DNA of 64,000 bases from Helichrysum umbraculigerum (lineage: Eukaryota > Streptophyta > Magnoliopsida > Asterales > Asteraceae): positions 820,001-884,000 of the forward strand of contig CATIUR010000001.1 in assembly GCA_949592205.1 (NCBI GenBank), written 5' to 3'. Shown piece by piece: positions 10,588 through 22,067 of the stretch. Each line of letters begins with the position of its first letter. Position 1 is the first letter of the stretch. The notes under the pieces are model-generated. The model ran no database searches. It saw nothing but the letters and a program-made list of their open reading frames with translations, and was not told the origin of the DNA. Both the position numbers and the translations under genes were made by a program.

Positions 10588-12248
10588 TGATAAACGCCAA
10601 AATGTATTAATTTATAGTACTAATTTACCCCGTGTTTGATAGGTTTCTAATGCATTTTGTATGAATAAGATACTTATTTCGTTCATATTTGCATTTAGGA
10701 GTTAATTCGGAGTTTGGATCGAAAAGGAACAGAAAACGAGTTAAATCATGAAGAAAATAAGCTAAAAGAGTGAAGATATGAAAGATTGAATTGGATCAAA
10801 TTGTAAATGAAGCTCGAATCGGAAAAAGAATGGAAGATGAGCTGAAAATGAAGAAAAGTGTAAAAGCTGAGTTTTCTGCGCGCTGTTAGTATTTTGGCCA
10901 TAACTTCTTCATACGAACTCCGATTGTGGTGATTCAACTTGGAGAATTTAGCTAACACAGAGGTATACAACTTTCGTTTTTTCCATTTTTTCTGAAAATG
11001 CATCCATACGGCGTATGGAATTCCATACGCCGTCTGGATTGAAAATGGGCTAAAAACTGATAACGCGGGCTGGAATTTATGGGCTTTTACATCCATACGC
11101 CATATGGATGACTTTTTCAGCCATTTAAGTCCGATTTTAGGGTTTTCACCTCATAACTTCATACCACAAACCCTAATACGACTACAAACGACCAGAGGGG
11201 GTTTTTCCCTCATTTTAGGGAGCATTTTGATGGTAGAAAGCAAGAAGAATTGAAGTCTTTCATTCGTTCAATCATTATTTCGGTTTCTCGGTTCGAAAAC
11301 ATTTCTTTCTTTCATTTGATTATGATTTCGGTTATGATTATAAATCTGAGTTTCTGTAATATTATGATTGGCTAATTCTTTAATGTATTTGCTTGGATAA
11401 TGATACTTAGATTACGGATTGATTATTGATTTGCGGATTTAATTGGATTTATTGAAAGTTTATGTGTTTATTTGACGATCCTTGGTTATTGAATGATTAT
11501 TAGTAATTACCTAACGTGGTTTTATGGTTAATTGAGATTGATTTCCTTTTAATTATAAGATTATTGATAATTGTTGATTTCAATTGACGATTGTTGCTGA
11601 ATATATTGAGTTTGACAGGTTAGGGTTAATAATTGGTAATGGTCATCGATAAACAAGATAACTTTTATTAGTTATAGACTTTGTTGATTCAAGTCAATAG
11701 AATAAATCACATAAACGGTGTTGGTTTAATTTAGAATACAATTTGGTGGGCAACGTTAAATTGAAATGTTAACGTGTTGAAAACAACCTTGTGTCTTTCT
11801 TGATTGTGTTTATATCAATTTATCTTGTAAGGAAGATTGGTAATATTTGTTAATTCACCAATAAATCCATATGTTAGCAAATTAGTAAAATGATTTCCGG
11901 ACTCTAAGGAAAGTAATCCAAGCAAATGCATTTCTTCTATCATCTGAATTAAGTCTTTATTTGATTGATTATTTATTAATTATTTTCTTTCAATCTTTAC
12001 TTAATAAACTCTTTTATAATTGTTTACCAATTGTTCTACCGGAACTAAAACGCACCCTATCTTTACTGCTTTATTTAATTGTATCAATTTCCAATTTATT
12101 TAATTTGACATCCGTTCTTTGTGTTCGACTCGGACTTACCAAGTCTATACTAACATTCGATCGGGTATTCTTGCCTGGTTGTGTGAGAAGTATATATAAG
12201 GTATTTCCATGTTATAAATTAATAAACTAGACGCTTTCACACGCATCA
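10588..12248 (+). repeat. 5' LTR of non-autonomous Athila element (1,661 bp)
   Basis: TGATAAACGC...ACGCATCA. It contains CCATACGGCGTATGG and CCATACGCCGTCTGG inverted-repeat words (11004-11038) and CCATACGCCATATGG (11093-11107). Compared with the 3' copy it lacks about 20 bp in the last repeat. Confidence 0.93.
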
Positions 12249-12254
12249 AGTTTT

Positions 12255-12272
12255 TGGCGCCACTGCCGGGGA
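12255..12272 (+). other. Primer binding site, tRNA-Asp type
   Basis: TGGCGCCACTGCCGGGGA, 6 bases after the LTR end. It differs by one base from the site at 5658-5675. Confidence 0.82.
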
Positions 12273-12500
12273 ACGGTTTGATTCAATTTGGTAAATTGGA
12301 TTTTGTATTCTGTAAATTATTAGTTTTAATTTAATTTTGTTTACCTGTCTATTTGTATTATTTTGTGTTTAGGGATTAATTGTTTAGTTGTTTTGTATTT
12401 AAGAGTCTTGTTCTACCATTCGTATTTGGAGGACGATTTTAGAGAATATTTACGATCTCTCTTTGAACCACCCATCGATCAATCGGAACCAGATTTAGAA

Positions 12501-15374
12501 ATGGCAGACGACATCGCCAACATTACTCTCGAGGAATATTCAAGCAGAAGGCGTAGCGACCTTGGCCCAGGAGTAGTGAGGCCCGCGATTGCAGAAAACA
12601 TTGAGTTCGAGATAAAGGAACAATTCCTAAAGGAGCTTAGGGAAAACCCGTTTCGAGGAGAGGAGAATGACGATGCTAACGAGCACGTGGAGAGAATCGT
12701 GGAGATAGCCGATATGTTCAGCATCCCTAACATTACATGCGATCAAGTCATGCTCCGAGTGTTCCCAAGAACACTCAAGGGAGCCGCGAAAAGATGGATT
12801 ACTAATGAACCAGCTGGATCCATCACCACGTGGGAAGATCTCCGCACAAAGTTTCTCAAGATGTACTGCCCGCCATCCAAAACGTCGAAGATGATCAACG
12901 AGATTCGAAACTTCAAGCAAGATATTGAGGAGTCGCTGCACCAAGCGTGGGAAAGGTATCAGGACTTGATGCATAAATGTCCTCAGCACGACCTAAACGA
13001 CCAGCAAATCATAATGGTATTCTACAAGGGAGTGGATCGTGCTACAAGACAGCAATTAGATGCTCAAGGGCCTATCCCGAGGAAGATTCCTAGGGATGCC
13101 TTGGCAGCTATTCGTGACCAAGCAAAGCATTCTCGGTTATGGGATGATGATACCTCTAGGAGAAAGAGGACAATTAGCGATGACGATGGACTCGCCGTCA
13201 TAACTGCCAAGCTGGACAGCATGGGAAGAGACATAAAAAAGGTGACCGAGACTGTTTATGCAATCCAAGTAGGGTGTGAAAATTGTGGAGGAACGCATTT
13301 AGTCAAGGATTGTCCCGAAGTGAATTCTGGAGGAGTGAGAGAGGAAGTTAAATGTGTGGAAACTCACAGAACCTACTGCCAAGACAGAGGGGAATTTTTT
13401 CTAAGACCATACCAGGAAGGAGGTCGCCAGTTCAGCCAGGCTCAGCCAGAGTTTTTCACTAGGGAACAACCCTCGGCAACCTTCCCTGACAAGAAACCCA
13501 ATTTGGAAGAAATGATGGGGAAGTTTTTGATCGCTAACGAGAAATTTATTGCTAGGTCTGGACAGCGGATGGACACCATTGAAGCATTAGTTCGGAATCA
13601 AGGAGCAGCAATCAAGCAAATTGAGGGAACCATATCCAGCATAGCTAAAGTTCTCCAAGAGAGACCCCCGGGAACTTTACCAGGATGCACCGAAACCAAC
13701 CCACGAGATCATGCAAAGGTAGTGACTACCAGAAGTGGAAAGGTTCATGAAAACCTTAAGTTTCAAAAGAATCATGTGTCGAAGCTTTTGCCTGAAAAGG
13801 AGAAGGAAGCTGAGGTTGCTAAAAATCCAAGGATGAACACAAAAGCTGATCAAATTGCTAGGGATAAACAATATGCGAAGGATCATGCACCACCCCCACC
13901 TTACCCAGCGGCTTTGAGGCGAGGAAAAGATGAAGCTCATTATCACCAATTTTTAGAGAATCTGAAGCAGCTTCATATTAACATTCCGTTTGTGGAAGCC
14001 ATTTCCCAAATGCCTAAGTATGTGAAATACTTGAAGGAGCTCTTGACTAATAAGAGCAAATTGGCAGAAGAAGCCACGATGATGATGAATGAGCGATGCT
14101 CAGCCGTGATGCAAAACAAGTTGCCACCAAAAAGGAAGGATCCAGGGAGTATCACTATACCCTGTCTAATTGGTAATTTGAACATTGCGAATGCACTAGC
14201 GGATCTTGGGGCGAGCATATCCATTATGCCTTATACTATGTACGCTAGACTTGGGCTAGGAAAACCTAAGTCCATCCGAATGTGCATCGAGTTGGCCGAT
14301 CACTCTGTTCAATACCCCAGAGGGATGGTTGAGAACATTTTAGTCAAGGTTGATAAGTTTGCGTTTCCCTGCGACTTTGTGATTCTCGACATGGTAGAAG
14401 ATCCCAAGGTACCTATTATTCTTGGTAGACCCTTCCTAGCCACTTCCAGAGCGTTGATCGATGTTTTTGATAGGAAAATAACCATGGGGTTGGGGGATGA
14501 GAAGGTTGTATTCAATGTGAATGAATCTATGCAATATTCGGAATCAGTAGATGAGACTTGTTACTTTGCTAGCATGAGAGAATTATCTGAGGATGACGAG
14601 AGTTTGCAAAGTTTGAAGGGTGACGTAGATTTAGACCCAATGATTCTTGAAGGATGGACGGGAAACCTCGAGGAAATCCGTGACATCGAAGAATTCGATA
14701 AATTGCTCGAGGAGATAGAGACAACTTGCAATGAGGAGTTAGAGAACGAGGGCATCAAGCTAAAGGAGAGTAAAGGGTCAATCTTGACAAATGGAATCTC
14801 GATCAAAACGGAGACGCGAATTACTATGCATGGTGTCCAATGTTCGAGAGCCGAGGTGTCGGTGGTTAAATCCTCTTTTGAAGAGCCACCCAAGTTAGAA
14901 TTGAAAGAGCTGCCAACTCACCTTGAATATGCAAACTTACAGGGGGATTCCGACTTGCCGGTAATCATTTCAGCACATCTTTCAACTCATGGAAGAAAAA
15001 GATTTTTCTTGGCTTTGCGTCATTACTTTTGGGAAGACCCATTTTTGTTTAGGAGGTGTGCTAGTGATGTTGTGAGAAGGTGTGTTCATGGAAAAGAATG
15101 CGCAAGAATTCTAAGTCATTATCACAATGGTCCTACTAGAGGGCATAAGGGACCTAATTACACATCACGAAAGATGTTGAAGGCAAAGGCACTACCTATA
15201 AAAGATGCATGGGTTGTGGTGAAGTTCCTTAAGCATTTGTTTTCACGATTTGGAACGCCAAAGGTTTTGATCAGTGACAGTGAAACACATTTTACGAATG
15301 CACAATCGAAGAAAGTGTTAGGGATGAATGCTTATGTTAACGCTCGACTATATATGGAGCGCACCAAGAAATGA
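12501..15374 (+). CDS. Fused gag-protease-partial integrase ORF (957 aa)
   Basis: Start at ATG 12501 (MADDIANITLEEYSS), the typical Athila gag N-terminus. The gag core (FRGEENDDANEHVERI, residues about 50-65; LKGAAKRWI) is followed by one knuckle-like CENCGGTHLVKDC near residue 259 (CX2CX4HX4C), the TTRSGK linker, and the protease (ADLGASISIMPY near residue 567, IILGRPFLA near 640). From about residue 830 the ORF jumps directly into the integrase zinc region (RHYFWEDPFLFRRC), then to part of the core (SRFGTPKVLISDSETHF). All of RT and RNase H, the first integrase Asp and the Glu region are missing. Each junction keeps the frame, so a 957-residue ORF survives. It cannot make cDNA alone; gag and protease may still work. 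Confidence 0.88.
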   Translation: MADDIANITLEEYSSRRRSDLGPGVVRPAIAENIEFEIKEQFLKELRENPFRGEENDDANEHVERIVEIADMFSIPNITCDQVMLRVFPRTLKGAAKRWITNEPAGSITTWEDLRTKFLKMYCPPSKTSKMINEIRNFKQDIEESLHQAWERYQDLMHKCPQHDLNDQQIIMVFYKGVDRATRQQLDAQGPIPRKIPRDALAAIRDQAKHSRLWDDDTSRRKRTISDDDGLAVITAKLDSMGRDIKKVTETVYAIQVGCENCGGTHLVKDCPEVNSGGVREEVKCVETHRTYCQDRGEFFLRPYQEGGRQFSQAQPEFFTREQPSATFPDKKPNLEEMMGKFLIANEKFIARSGQRMDTIEALVRNQGAAIKQIEGTISSIAKVLQERPPGTLPGCTETNPRDHAKVVTTRSGKVHENLKFQKNHVSKLLPEKEKEAEVAKNPRMNTKADQIARDKQYAKDHAPPPPYPAALRRGKDEAHYHQFLENLKQLHINIPFVEAISQMPKYVKYLKELLTNKSKLAEEATMMMNERCSAVMQNKLPPKRKDPGSITIPCLIGNLNIANALADLGASISIMPYTMYARLGLGKPKSIRMCIELADHSVQYPRGMVENILVKVDKFAFPCDFVILDMVEDPKVPIILGRPFLATSRALIDVFDRKITMGLGDEKVVFNVNESMQYSESVDETCYFASMRELSEDDESLQSLKGDVDLDPMILEGWTGNLEEIRDIEEFDKLLEEIETTCNEELENEGIKLKESKGSILTNGISIKTETRITMHGVQCSRAEVSVVKSSFEEPPKLELKELPTHLEYANLQGDSDLPVIISAHLSTHGRKRFFLALRHYFWEDPFLFRRCASDVVRRCVHGKECARILSHYHNGPTRGHKGPNYTSRKMLKAKALPIKDAWVVVKFLKHLFSRFGTPKVLISDSETHFTNAQSKKVLGMNAYVNARLYMERTKK

Positions 15375-15635
15375 CATGATTCACGCTTTAAATCAAATTG
15401 TTAATTTGAAAAATGTGATAAGGTTCTCCTATACAGTAATCGTATGCATTTGTTTCCTGGTAAGTTGAAGACACGCTGCACAGGACCTTTTGTGGTAGAG
15501 AAAGTTTGTCCTTTTGGTGCTGTTGATCTGCAAGGTCATTCTGGAAAAACTTTCAAGGTTAATGGAAGTCGTTTGAAGAGATACTATGGTGATGCAAGGG
15601 GCTCCAAGCGTGATTTGGAGATGAATTTTAGTTAA
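15375..15635 (+). pseudogene. Integrase C-terminal remnant of the Athila element
   Basis: The same reading frame continues past the TGA at 15372-15374 and a TAA at about 15408. The conserved end of Athila integrase follows: LFPGKL near 15450, GPFVVEKV, then FKVNGSRLKRYYG. This part normally binds DNA. Two stops separate it from the main ORF, at least one fitting a Trp codon changed to TGA. It ends at a TAA at 15633-15635. Confidence 0.8.
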
Positions 15636-16287
15636 GTTGTGAAGCAAGATGTCGAGCTTACCGACGTGATAAACAAAAGCGCTTTCGGGAGACAACCCGT
15701 TATTTTGTTATTTTGTTTTATTGGTTTTGCTTGCAGGTTTGAACTTTGTGGGTATGTTCCCTAGAAGCCCTCACGAGACTACAACTCGTCCACTCAGGAT
15801 ACTGAGGGGTTTAAAGGCTTGTTGCATACGCTAAATGCAACCGTGATGCCTACGGAAGTGTGCTGTTGTATTTTATTTCAGAACCAGTTCATTCATGAAT
15901 TTTTCTTCTTAATCAGGGGAGTTTTTCTGTTTCACTTCTTTTCTATTCCCTAATATTATGTTTCTTTTTGCAATGAAGACATTGCATATTTCTAAGTGGG
16001 GGATAGGAGAAAAGAAGTCTATTTGTCCTAACTGATCAGAGTGCAAATATTGGTAGATATCATTTTAAAAGGGGCATTCTGTATTAGTCAATTTTCAGTC
16101 TAAATTTTTTCTTTTAAAATTTTAATCTTTCTTAAGTTTAGTAATCTTGTAACAATATTGGGAAATTCAAAGGAATAAATTAATCTTAAATGTTTAAATA
16201 TGGGATAGTTCATTTTGTGATGTATCGATAGACAGTCTGTATGAAGGTAGTTGAGCTCTTAAGAAATTAATAAATGAAGTAGGTAAT
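15636..16287 (+). other. Athila 3' untranslated region, first part
   Basis: No coding signal and no env-like ORF. At 15970-16005 there is a perfect 6-bp stem-loop followed by a polypurine-like tract (see separate entry). The region is interrupted by a solo LTR at 16288. Confidence 0.7.
15970..16005 (+). promoter_or_regulatory. Internal hairpin plus polypurine-like tract (Athila)
   Basis: GCAATG (15970-15975), loop AAGA, CATTGC (15980-15985), then 6 bases and CTAAGTGGGGGATA (15992-16005). The same arrangement recurs at the true 3' polypurine tract of this element (19630-19665). It may be an internal second-strand priming site; that is inference. Confidence 0.6.
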
Positions 16288-17189
16288 TGTAACACTCCGC
16301 AAATTTAAACGCGATTATTGACGTTAATCACTTGCATTATTAGGCTAATTCCCTACTTGAGTGAATTCACAACACGTTTTAGAGGTAAGTCTAGCAAAGC
16401 CTAACTAGATAATACGCGTAGTATTACGTATTCGTAATTAGTTGTAATTACGTACTGAACAATCTGAAAACAAACGCGACAAACATATACGACTGTTGGT
16501 GAACAAAATTATTTAATAAAATGAAATTATTAAATAACGTCGTAAACACTTTAATATTTTGTCAAAAATATTTACAACTCATTTTACAACGTAAAACGTC
16601 AACTCGTATAATTAAAATAAAACAAAGTTAAAAATCTATTAACTTAATTGAATTAATTTCATAAAAAGATCCTAATTAAAAATAAGATGAAATATGTAAT
16701 TAAAAATGTGTTAGTTAAAATAATGTAACAGTTAACTATTGGGTAAACAAACACGGAACGCAAACGCATGAGATGAAAAGTGGAACAAAACCACCTTCCA
16801 CCTCCATTTTTCTTTCATTTTCACTCTTTCATTTCTCTCTCTTCTATTCTCTTTCCTCTCATCTCTCTCTCTAAACTAAACCAAAAACCTCACAAAATCC
16901 ACAAAAGCTACACCAAAAACTCGAAGAATCATATAGCTCATTTGGAATAAAACGACCACGACGTCACGATCTACATTTCTACCTTTTCGGATTTCAAATC
17001 CGACACTCGTAAGTTTCCGACAAATCCCGTAAATTCCTTGATTTTGAAGTTTTAGTTAATAATTAGTGTTTAATATACTTAGTATTAACCCATACAATAA
17101 AGAAAACACGATTTTATAGCTTAAAAATACGTTTGGATTGGGTTTTTTTGGCCGGAAAAATCGCGACAGTCGCTGTTTCTGGGCTGGTG

Positions 17190-17446
17190 TTCATCCATGC
17201 GACACAATCATTGTGTCGCATGTTATGTCGCATAAATCCATTTATGTCGTATCTTATGTCGTATCATGTGTCGCACTCTTGTGTCGCAAACTTTATACGA
17301 CACAACCCTTATGTCGCTATTGATTTAGCCCCGATCGCTTATGCGACACAACCCTTGTGTCGCTAAGCTCTTGTGTCGCATGCCTATGCGACACAACCCT
17401 TGTGTCGCATAACTACATTTGTGTCGCATACTGTGTCGCATAAAAC
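17190..17446. repeat. GTGTCGCA/TGCGACAC word array in solo LTR
   Basis: The octamer GTGTCGCA and its reverse complement occur many times, often as arms of inverted repeats such as TATGCGACACAACCCTTGTGTCGC. They can fold into many alternative hairpins. Confidence 0.8.
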
Positions 17447-18009
17447 AGAAACTTTACAAACTATTTTTACACTAAGTGTCGAACTTAACCGATAACGAAT
17501 ACTTACATACTATGCTATATGTGAACTTTACAAACATTACAAACACGCTATTTTATTGAAATTATGATTTCAAACTATCACCAACGAGTCGTATACATTT
17601 TTCACAAACAACGAAATGCAAACGTAAACGTTTAACAAACACTAGCATGGATGATTAGCTTAGACATCCACAATACTTATTAAATCTCATACGTTTAGGA
17701 CGTTAGGAGATTCCTGGCTGTACTTGGGCTTAGGTTTGCTAGCACTCGCACAACTACTTAACTCAACAGGTGAGTTCACAGCCCCTACTTTTACTGTTTT
17801 AACTGCTTTGAACAGGGGTGGAAAACATAGTCAAACACTTTTATACAAACATGGTTGTATACTATTTTACTCAAACAAGTGGAGTACATTGAACTGGTAA
17901 AATGATACACAAACTGACGATTACAACATAATACTTTCATACTATCAACGCTGTAAACACAAGAACGATGGAGGATAACCAGTAACACTTTATGTAACGG
18001 ACTGGGTAA

Positions 18010-18256
18010 CTAAAAAGTCCCTACTGACATGGGCAACATTACTGAGAAGTCCCTACTGACATGGGCAACAAACTGCTGAAAAGTCCCTTCTGATATGGGC
18101 ACAGACTATTAAAAAGTCCCTTCTGACATGGGCACAAACTACTGAAAAGTCCCTTCTGACATGGGCACTAGATCCTGCGAACATGGGTCTACTATTGTTA
18201 TTAAACTGATGAAAAGTCCCTTCTGACATGGGCACTGGGTTCCTACTGACATGGTC
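18010..18256 (+). repeat. Tandem repeat with AAGTCCCTTCTGACATGGGCA unit
   Basis: Units of roughly 35-45 bp share AAAAGTCCCTTCTGACATGG followed by GCA, separated by variable spacers. About seven degenerate copies are visible. Confidence 0.75.
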
Positions 18257-18267
18257 CCACCAAACGA

Positions 18268-18490
18268 TTAGGATACTGACATTCCTACGAGACACAACTA
18301 TTAGGATACTGACATTCCTACGATTAACTAATAGGATACCTACATTCCTACTATAACTTGAAATATACTTTTGGGCAACATCCCAACGAAACATACAAAC
18401 CACTAGGATACGTATATTCCTACAGAACATACTTGGAAATAGGATACTGTTTTCCTACAACTACTAGGATACGAACTTTCCTACAAACAA
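18268..18490 (+). repeat. Degenerate repeat with TAGGATAC...TTCCTAC unit
   Basis: Short units of the form TAGGATAC, 2-6 bases, ATTCCTAC or TTTCCTAC recur about six times. The two halves are partly self-complementary (AGGA with TCCT), so each unit can form a small hairpin. Confidence 0.6.
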
Positions 18491-18989
18491 CCATTTGGAA
18501 ACGTATTTGGTTTTACGAGTTACACTTTTGGGTGACATCCCAACGATACTGTATAAACAACAAGTGGGTTATCAACTGTACTTGCAAACATAAAACCTGT
18601 GAATTCACTCAACCTAGTTGTTGACTTTTACTATGTTTTTCAGGGAATTAGCTGCGCTAGTAAGAATCGCCAACACACATGGAGAATTAGGCGACCCGTG
18701 AAGTTTAGGATGCCAACTTTTGGAAACATATGGATTTCTCTAGTATAACTGAAACTGTTTTAGTCATATTCCAGAAATCTACTTTTGTAAACTTATTTCT
18801 TTTAACTTGTACGATTCGATGAATCGTAAACTTTGTAATTAAATACTTTTGGCATCTTAATATATATATATATATTGGTCTGTTGTAATCATATGCTCTG
18901 ATACGTATGCATGCTTTGTTATTGTGGCACCCCCGTACTCAAACTAAATGCTTCCGTTAATCTAAATCAACGAATTTGGGGGTGTTACA

Positions 18990-19666
18990 GTAATTGCCTA
19001 AGGAAATTTTTAGCAAGGTATAACTTTGGTTTTAAATCATATATGTTAGCTTATCATAGTCCTCATTCTGAAAAATCTTGTGATCCTCATTTGGGAATAT
19101 ACTGGGTGATGTCTCCTCTGTTGTACGTAAGTACAGACCTGGTTTCCGTCAGTATATTTGCTTTTATCTAAAATAAATAAAAAAATGAAAATGAATAATG
19201 TATATATATATCTACCAAAGCCAAGTTATGTCGCTTTGTTGTAGTGAGGTACAGACCTGTCACCAATGTCTTGGTTTGAAAAATGATGGATTTAGTTGGA
19301 TTTCTTGATGAGGAAAGCTATGGTTTGTTAATTATATAAGAGTATTTTGCTATTGAGATTCAAAGGTAAAAGCCTGCAAGAATAATAATGTTAAGCTCAA
19401 TTACTGTAATTCAGATTGTTTAAGTGGACAGCAATATCGATAATCCTAATGAATCATATTATATGTCTAATAATAACTCATGAAGAATTTGATTTCCTGA
19501 TAGAGTTTCTTGATTGCTAGATTTAAGGTGAAATTAGTTTTAAGAGTAAGATTTAGGTTGGTAAATGCTAGTTAGTATGTAAGTCCCTAATTTCCAATAT
19601 TTTGCCAGTTTATGATTTTAACCGATAGTCTACTTGAGGACAAGTAGGATTCAAGTGGGGGATGTT
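18990..19666 (+). other. Athila 3' untranslated region, second part
   Basis: No coding signal. It holds two copies of a GTACAGACCTG motif (19133-19141 region and about 19250-19260) and ends with the hairpin and polypurine tract before the 3' LTR. Confidence 0.65.
19630..19665 (+). promoter_or_regulatory. Terminal hairpin plus polypurine tract (Athila)
   Basis: CTACTTG (19630-19636), loop AGGA, CAAGTAG (19641-19647), a perfect 7-bp stem. The tract CAAGTGGGGGATGT follows and ends one base before the LTR. The polypurine tract primes second-strand synthesis; the role of the hairpin is unknown. Confidence 0.75.
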
Positions 19667-21349
19667 TGATAAACGCCAAAATGTACTAATTTATATAGTA
19701 CTAATTTACACCTTGTTTTATAGGTTTCTAATGCATTTTGTATGAATAAGATACTTATTTCGTTCATATTTGCATTTAGGAGTTAATTCGGAGCTTGGAT
19801 CGAAAAGGAACAGAAAACGAGTTAAATCGTGAAGAAAATAAGCTAAAAGAGTGAAGATATGAAAGATTGAATTGGATCAAAGTGTAAATGAAGCTCGAAT
19901 CGGAAAAAGAATGGAAGATGAGCTGAAAATGAAGAAAAGTGTAAAAGCTGAGTTTTCTGCGCGCTGTTAGTATTTTGGCCATAACTTCTTCATACAAACT
20001 CCGATTGGGGTGATTCAACTTGGAGAATTTAGCTAACACAGAGGGCTACAACTTTAGTTTTTTCCATTTTTTCTGAAAATGCATCCATACGGCGTATGGA
20101 ATTCCATACGCCATATGGATTGAAAATGGGCTAAATACTGATAACGCGGGCTGGAATTTATGGGCTTTTACATCCATACGCCGTATGGAAGTTCCATACG
20201 CCGTATGGATGACTTTTTCAGCCATTTAAGTCCGATTTTAGGGTTTTCACTTCATAACTTCATACCACAAACCCTAATACGACTACAAACGACCAGAGGG
20301 GGTTTTTCCGTCATTTTGGGGAGTATTTTGATGGTAGAAAGCAAGAAGAACTGAAGTCTTTCATTCGTTCAATCATTATTTCGGTTTCTCGGTTCGAAAA
20401 CATTTCTTTCTTTCATTTGATTATGATTTCGGTTATGATTATGAATCTGAGTTTCTGTAATATTATGATTGGCTAATTCTTTAATGTATTTGCTTGGATA
20501 ATGATACTTAGATTACAGATTGATTATTGATTTGCGGATTTAATTGGATTTATTGAAAGTTTATGTGTTTATTTGACGATCCTTGGTTATTGAATGATTA
20601 TTAGTAATTACCTAACGTGGTTTTATGGTTAATTGAGATTGATTTCCTTTTAATTATAAGATTATTGATAATTGTTGATTTCAATTGACGATTGTTGCTG
20701 AATATATTGAGTTTGACAGGTTAGGGTTAATAATTGGTAATGGTCATTGATAAACAAGATAACTTTTATTTGTTATAGACATTGTTGATTCAAGTCAATA
20801 GAATAAATCACATAAACGGTGTTGGTTTAATTTAGAATACAATTTGGTGGGCAACGTTAAATTGAACTGTTAGCGTGTTGAAAACAACCTTGTGTCTTTC
20901 TTGATTGTGTTTATATCAATTTATCTTGTAAGTAAGATTGGTAATATTTGTTAATTCACCAATAAATCCATATGTTAGCAAATTAGTAAAATGATTTTCG
21001 GACTCTAAGGAAAGTAATCCAAGCAAATGCATTTCTTCTATCATCTGAATTAAGTCTTTATTTGATTGATTATTTATTAATTATTTTCTTTCAATCTTTA
21101 CTTAATAAACTCTTTTATAATTGCTTACCAATTGTTCGATCGGAACTAAAACGCACCCTATCTTTACTGCTTTATTTACTTGTATCAATTTCCAATTTAT
21201 TTAATTTGACATTCGTTCCCTGTGTTCGACTCGGACTTACCAAGTCTATACTAACATTCGATCGGGTATTCTTGCCTGGTTGTGTGAGAAGTATATATAA
21301 GGTATTTCCATGTTATAAATTAATAAACTAGACGCTTTCACACGCATCA
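19667..21349 (+). repeat. 3' LTR of non-autonomous Athila element (1,683 bp)
   Basis: TGATAAACGC...ACGCATCA, followed by target ATGAC. Inverted-repeat words CCATACGGCGTATGG and CCATACGCCGTATGG sit at about 20083-20120 and 20172-20209. Confidence 0.93.
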
Positions 21350-21610
21350 ATGACTCAAAACCTCAAAATGAAGTAACTCAAAAGGTTTCTTCTAATGAGA
21401 ATTCTGAATCACCACAAATGACTTAAAGTTCTGAGATGAAGAACAATGATTGTGATGATTGCAAAAAGAATAAGAAGTGTGTTTTGAATCAAAATAATAA
21501 AGAAAAATCTAAAACTTGTGATATTCCGAAAACACCTTTCAAGATTTAGAAAAGGACTTCTTCTCCAATCAGTTCACAATCATCTTCTTCATCAACAAAA
21601 GGTCAATATC
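21350..21610 (+). pseudogene. Sirevirus gag, middle part between two insertions
   Basis: After the duplicated ATGAC the gag frame can be followed with several stops: a Ser/Asn/Lys-rich low-complexity stretch with CDDCKKNKKC near 21455. It ends at the insertion of a Copia LTR, whose target copy ATATC is at 21606-21610. Confidence 0.6.
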
Positions 21611-22067
21611 TGTAGATCCCTTTCTCAAGATCAATCGGATCGATTACAAGATTAGAAGTGCGGAATCCAACTAATCAATGTATTGAACGTACACGAATCG
21701 AATATATAATTTTATGTATTGTATTGATATGAACAATTAGGATTACAGAAACTCAAACACTCTCCTCTTTCTCTCTGCTCTCTCTCCACGACTAACAAAA
21801 ATGTCTAACCTAACAAATGAACCCTAAGTGTCTATTTATACTTTCCATTTACCCTATTGGCGACACTAGCCGGCTACTAGCGACACTAGTTAAGTGTCGC
21901 TATAGTGACACTGGCTAAGTGTCGCCCTTTAACACTTGTATATTTTCGTATTAATTTTTTTGTTTACATACTCGAATATACAAACCTAACACTTAACAAA
22001 CTCAGACTAATGACTTTAACAAGTACATATGTTTGACCAACTGACTGACACACAAAATGCACCAACA
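21611..22067 (-). repeat. Copia-type solo LTR (457 bp), minus strand, target ATATC
   Basis: On the minus strand it reads TGTTGGTGCA...GGGATCTACA. The duplicated target ATATC is at 21606-21610 and 22068-22072. A TATA box (TATAAATA on the minus strand, 21833-21840) and a CT/GA-rich leader fit a small Copia LTR. It carries GCGACACTAG/AGTGTCGC inverted-repeat words at 21861-21926. No internal region remains. Confidence 0.88.

Larger units (their letters stand above)
16288..18989 (+). repeat. Solo LTR, chromovirus/Tekay-like (2,702 bp), target GTAAT
   Basis: It begins TGTAACACTCCGC and ends GGGGGTGTTACA. The duplicated target GTAAT is at 16283-16287 and 18990-18994. No primer site, polypurine tract or coding sequence is inside, so it is a solo LTR left by LTR-LTR recombination. 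The right end matches the 3' LTR end of the Tekay element at 45301 in reverse complement, giving plus orientation. Inside are GTGTCGCA inverted-repeat words (about 17190-17446) and two tandem arrays (18010-18256 and 18268-18490). Confidence 0.9.
10588..21349 (+). mobile_element. Non-autonomous Athila element lacking RT and RNase H, target ATGAC
   Basis: LTRs at 10588-12248 and 19667-21349 are flanked by the perfect duplicate ATGAC (10583-10587 and 21350-21354) inside the Sirevirus gag. A tRNA-Asp-type primer site follows the 5' LTR and a hairpin plus polypurine tract precedes the 3' LTR. By eye the LTRs differ at about 36 positions (around 2%) plus small indels. The coding region is a fused gag-protease-integrase remnant without RT or RNase H. 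A 2.7-kb solo LTR sits in its 3' untranslated region. It inserted after the Sirevirus. Confidence 0.93.

Noticed and set aside
12189..12198. TATATATAAG as a promoter, also near 21290
   Set aside because: It is only about 55 bp from the end of the LTR, too late for a promoter that must leave an R and U5 region.
21611..22067. Minus-strand host gene promoter or intron inside Sirevirus gag
   Set aside because: Perfect TG...CA ends and ATATC target duplication identify a solo LTR.
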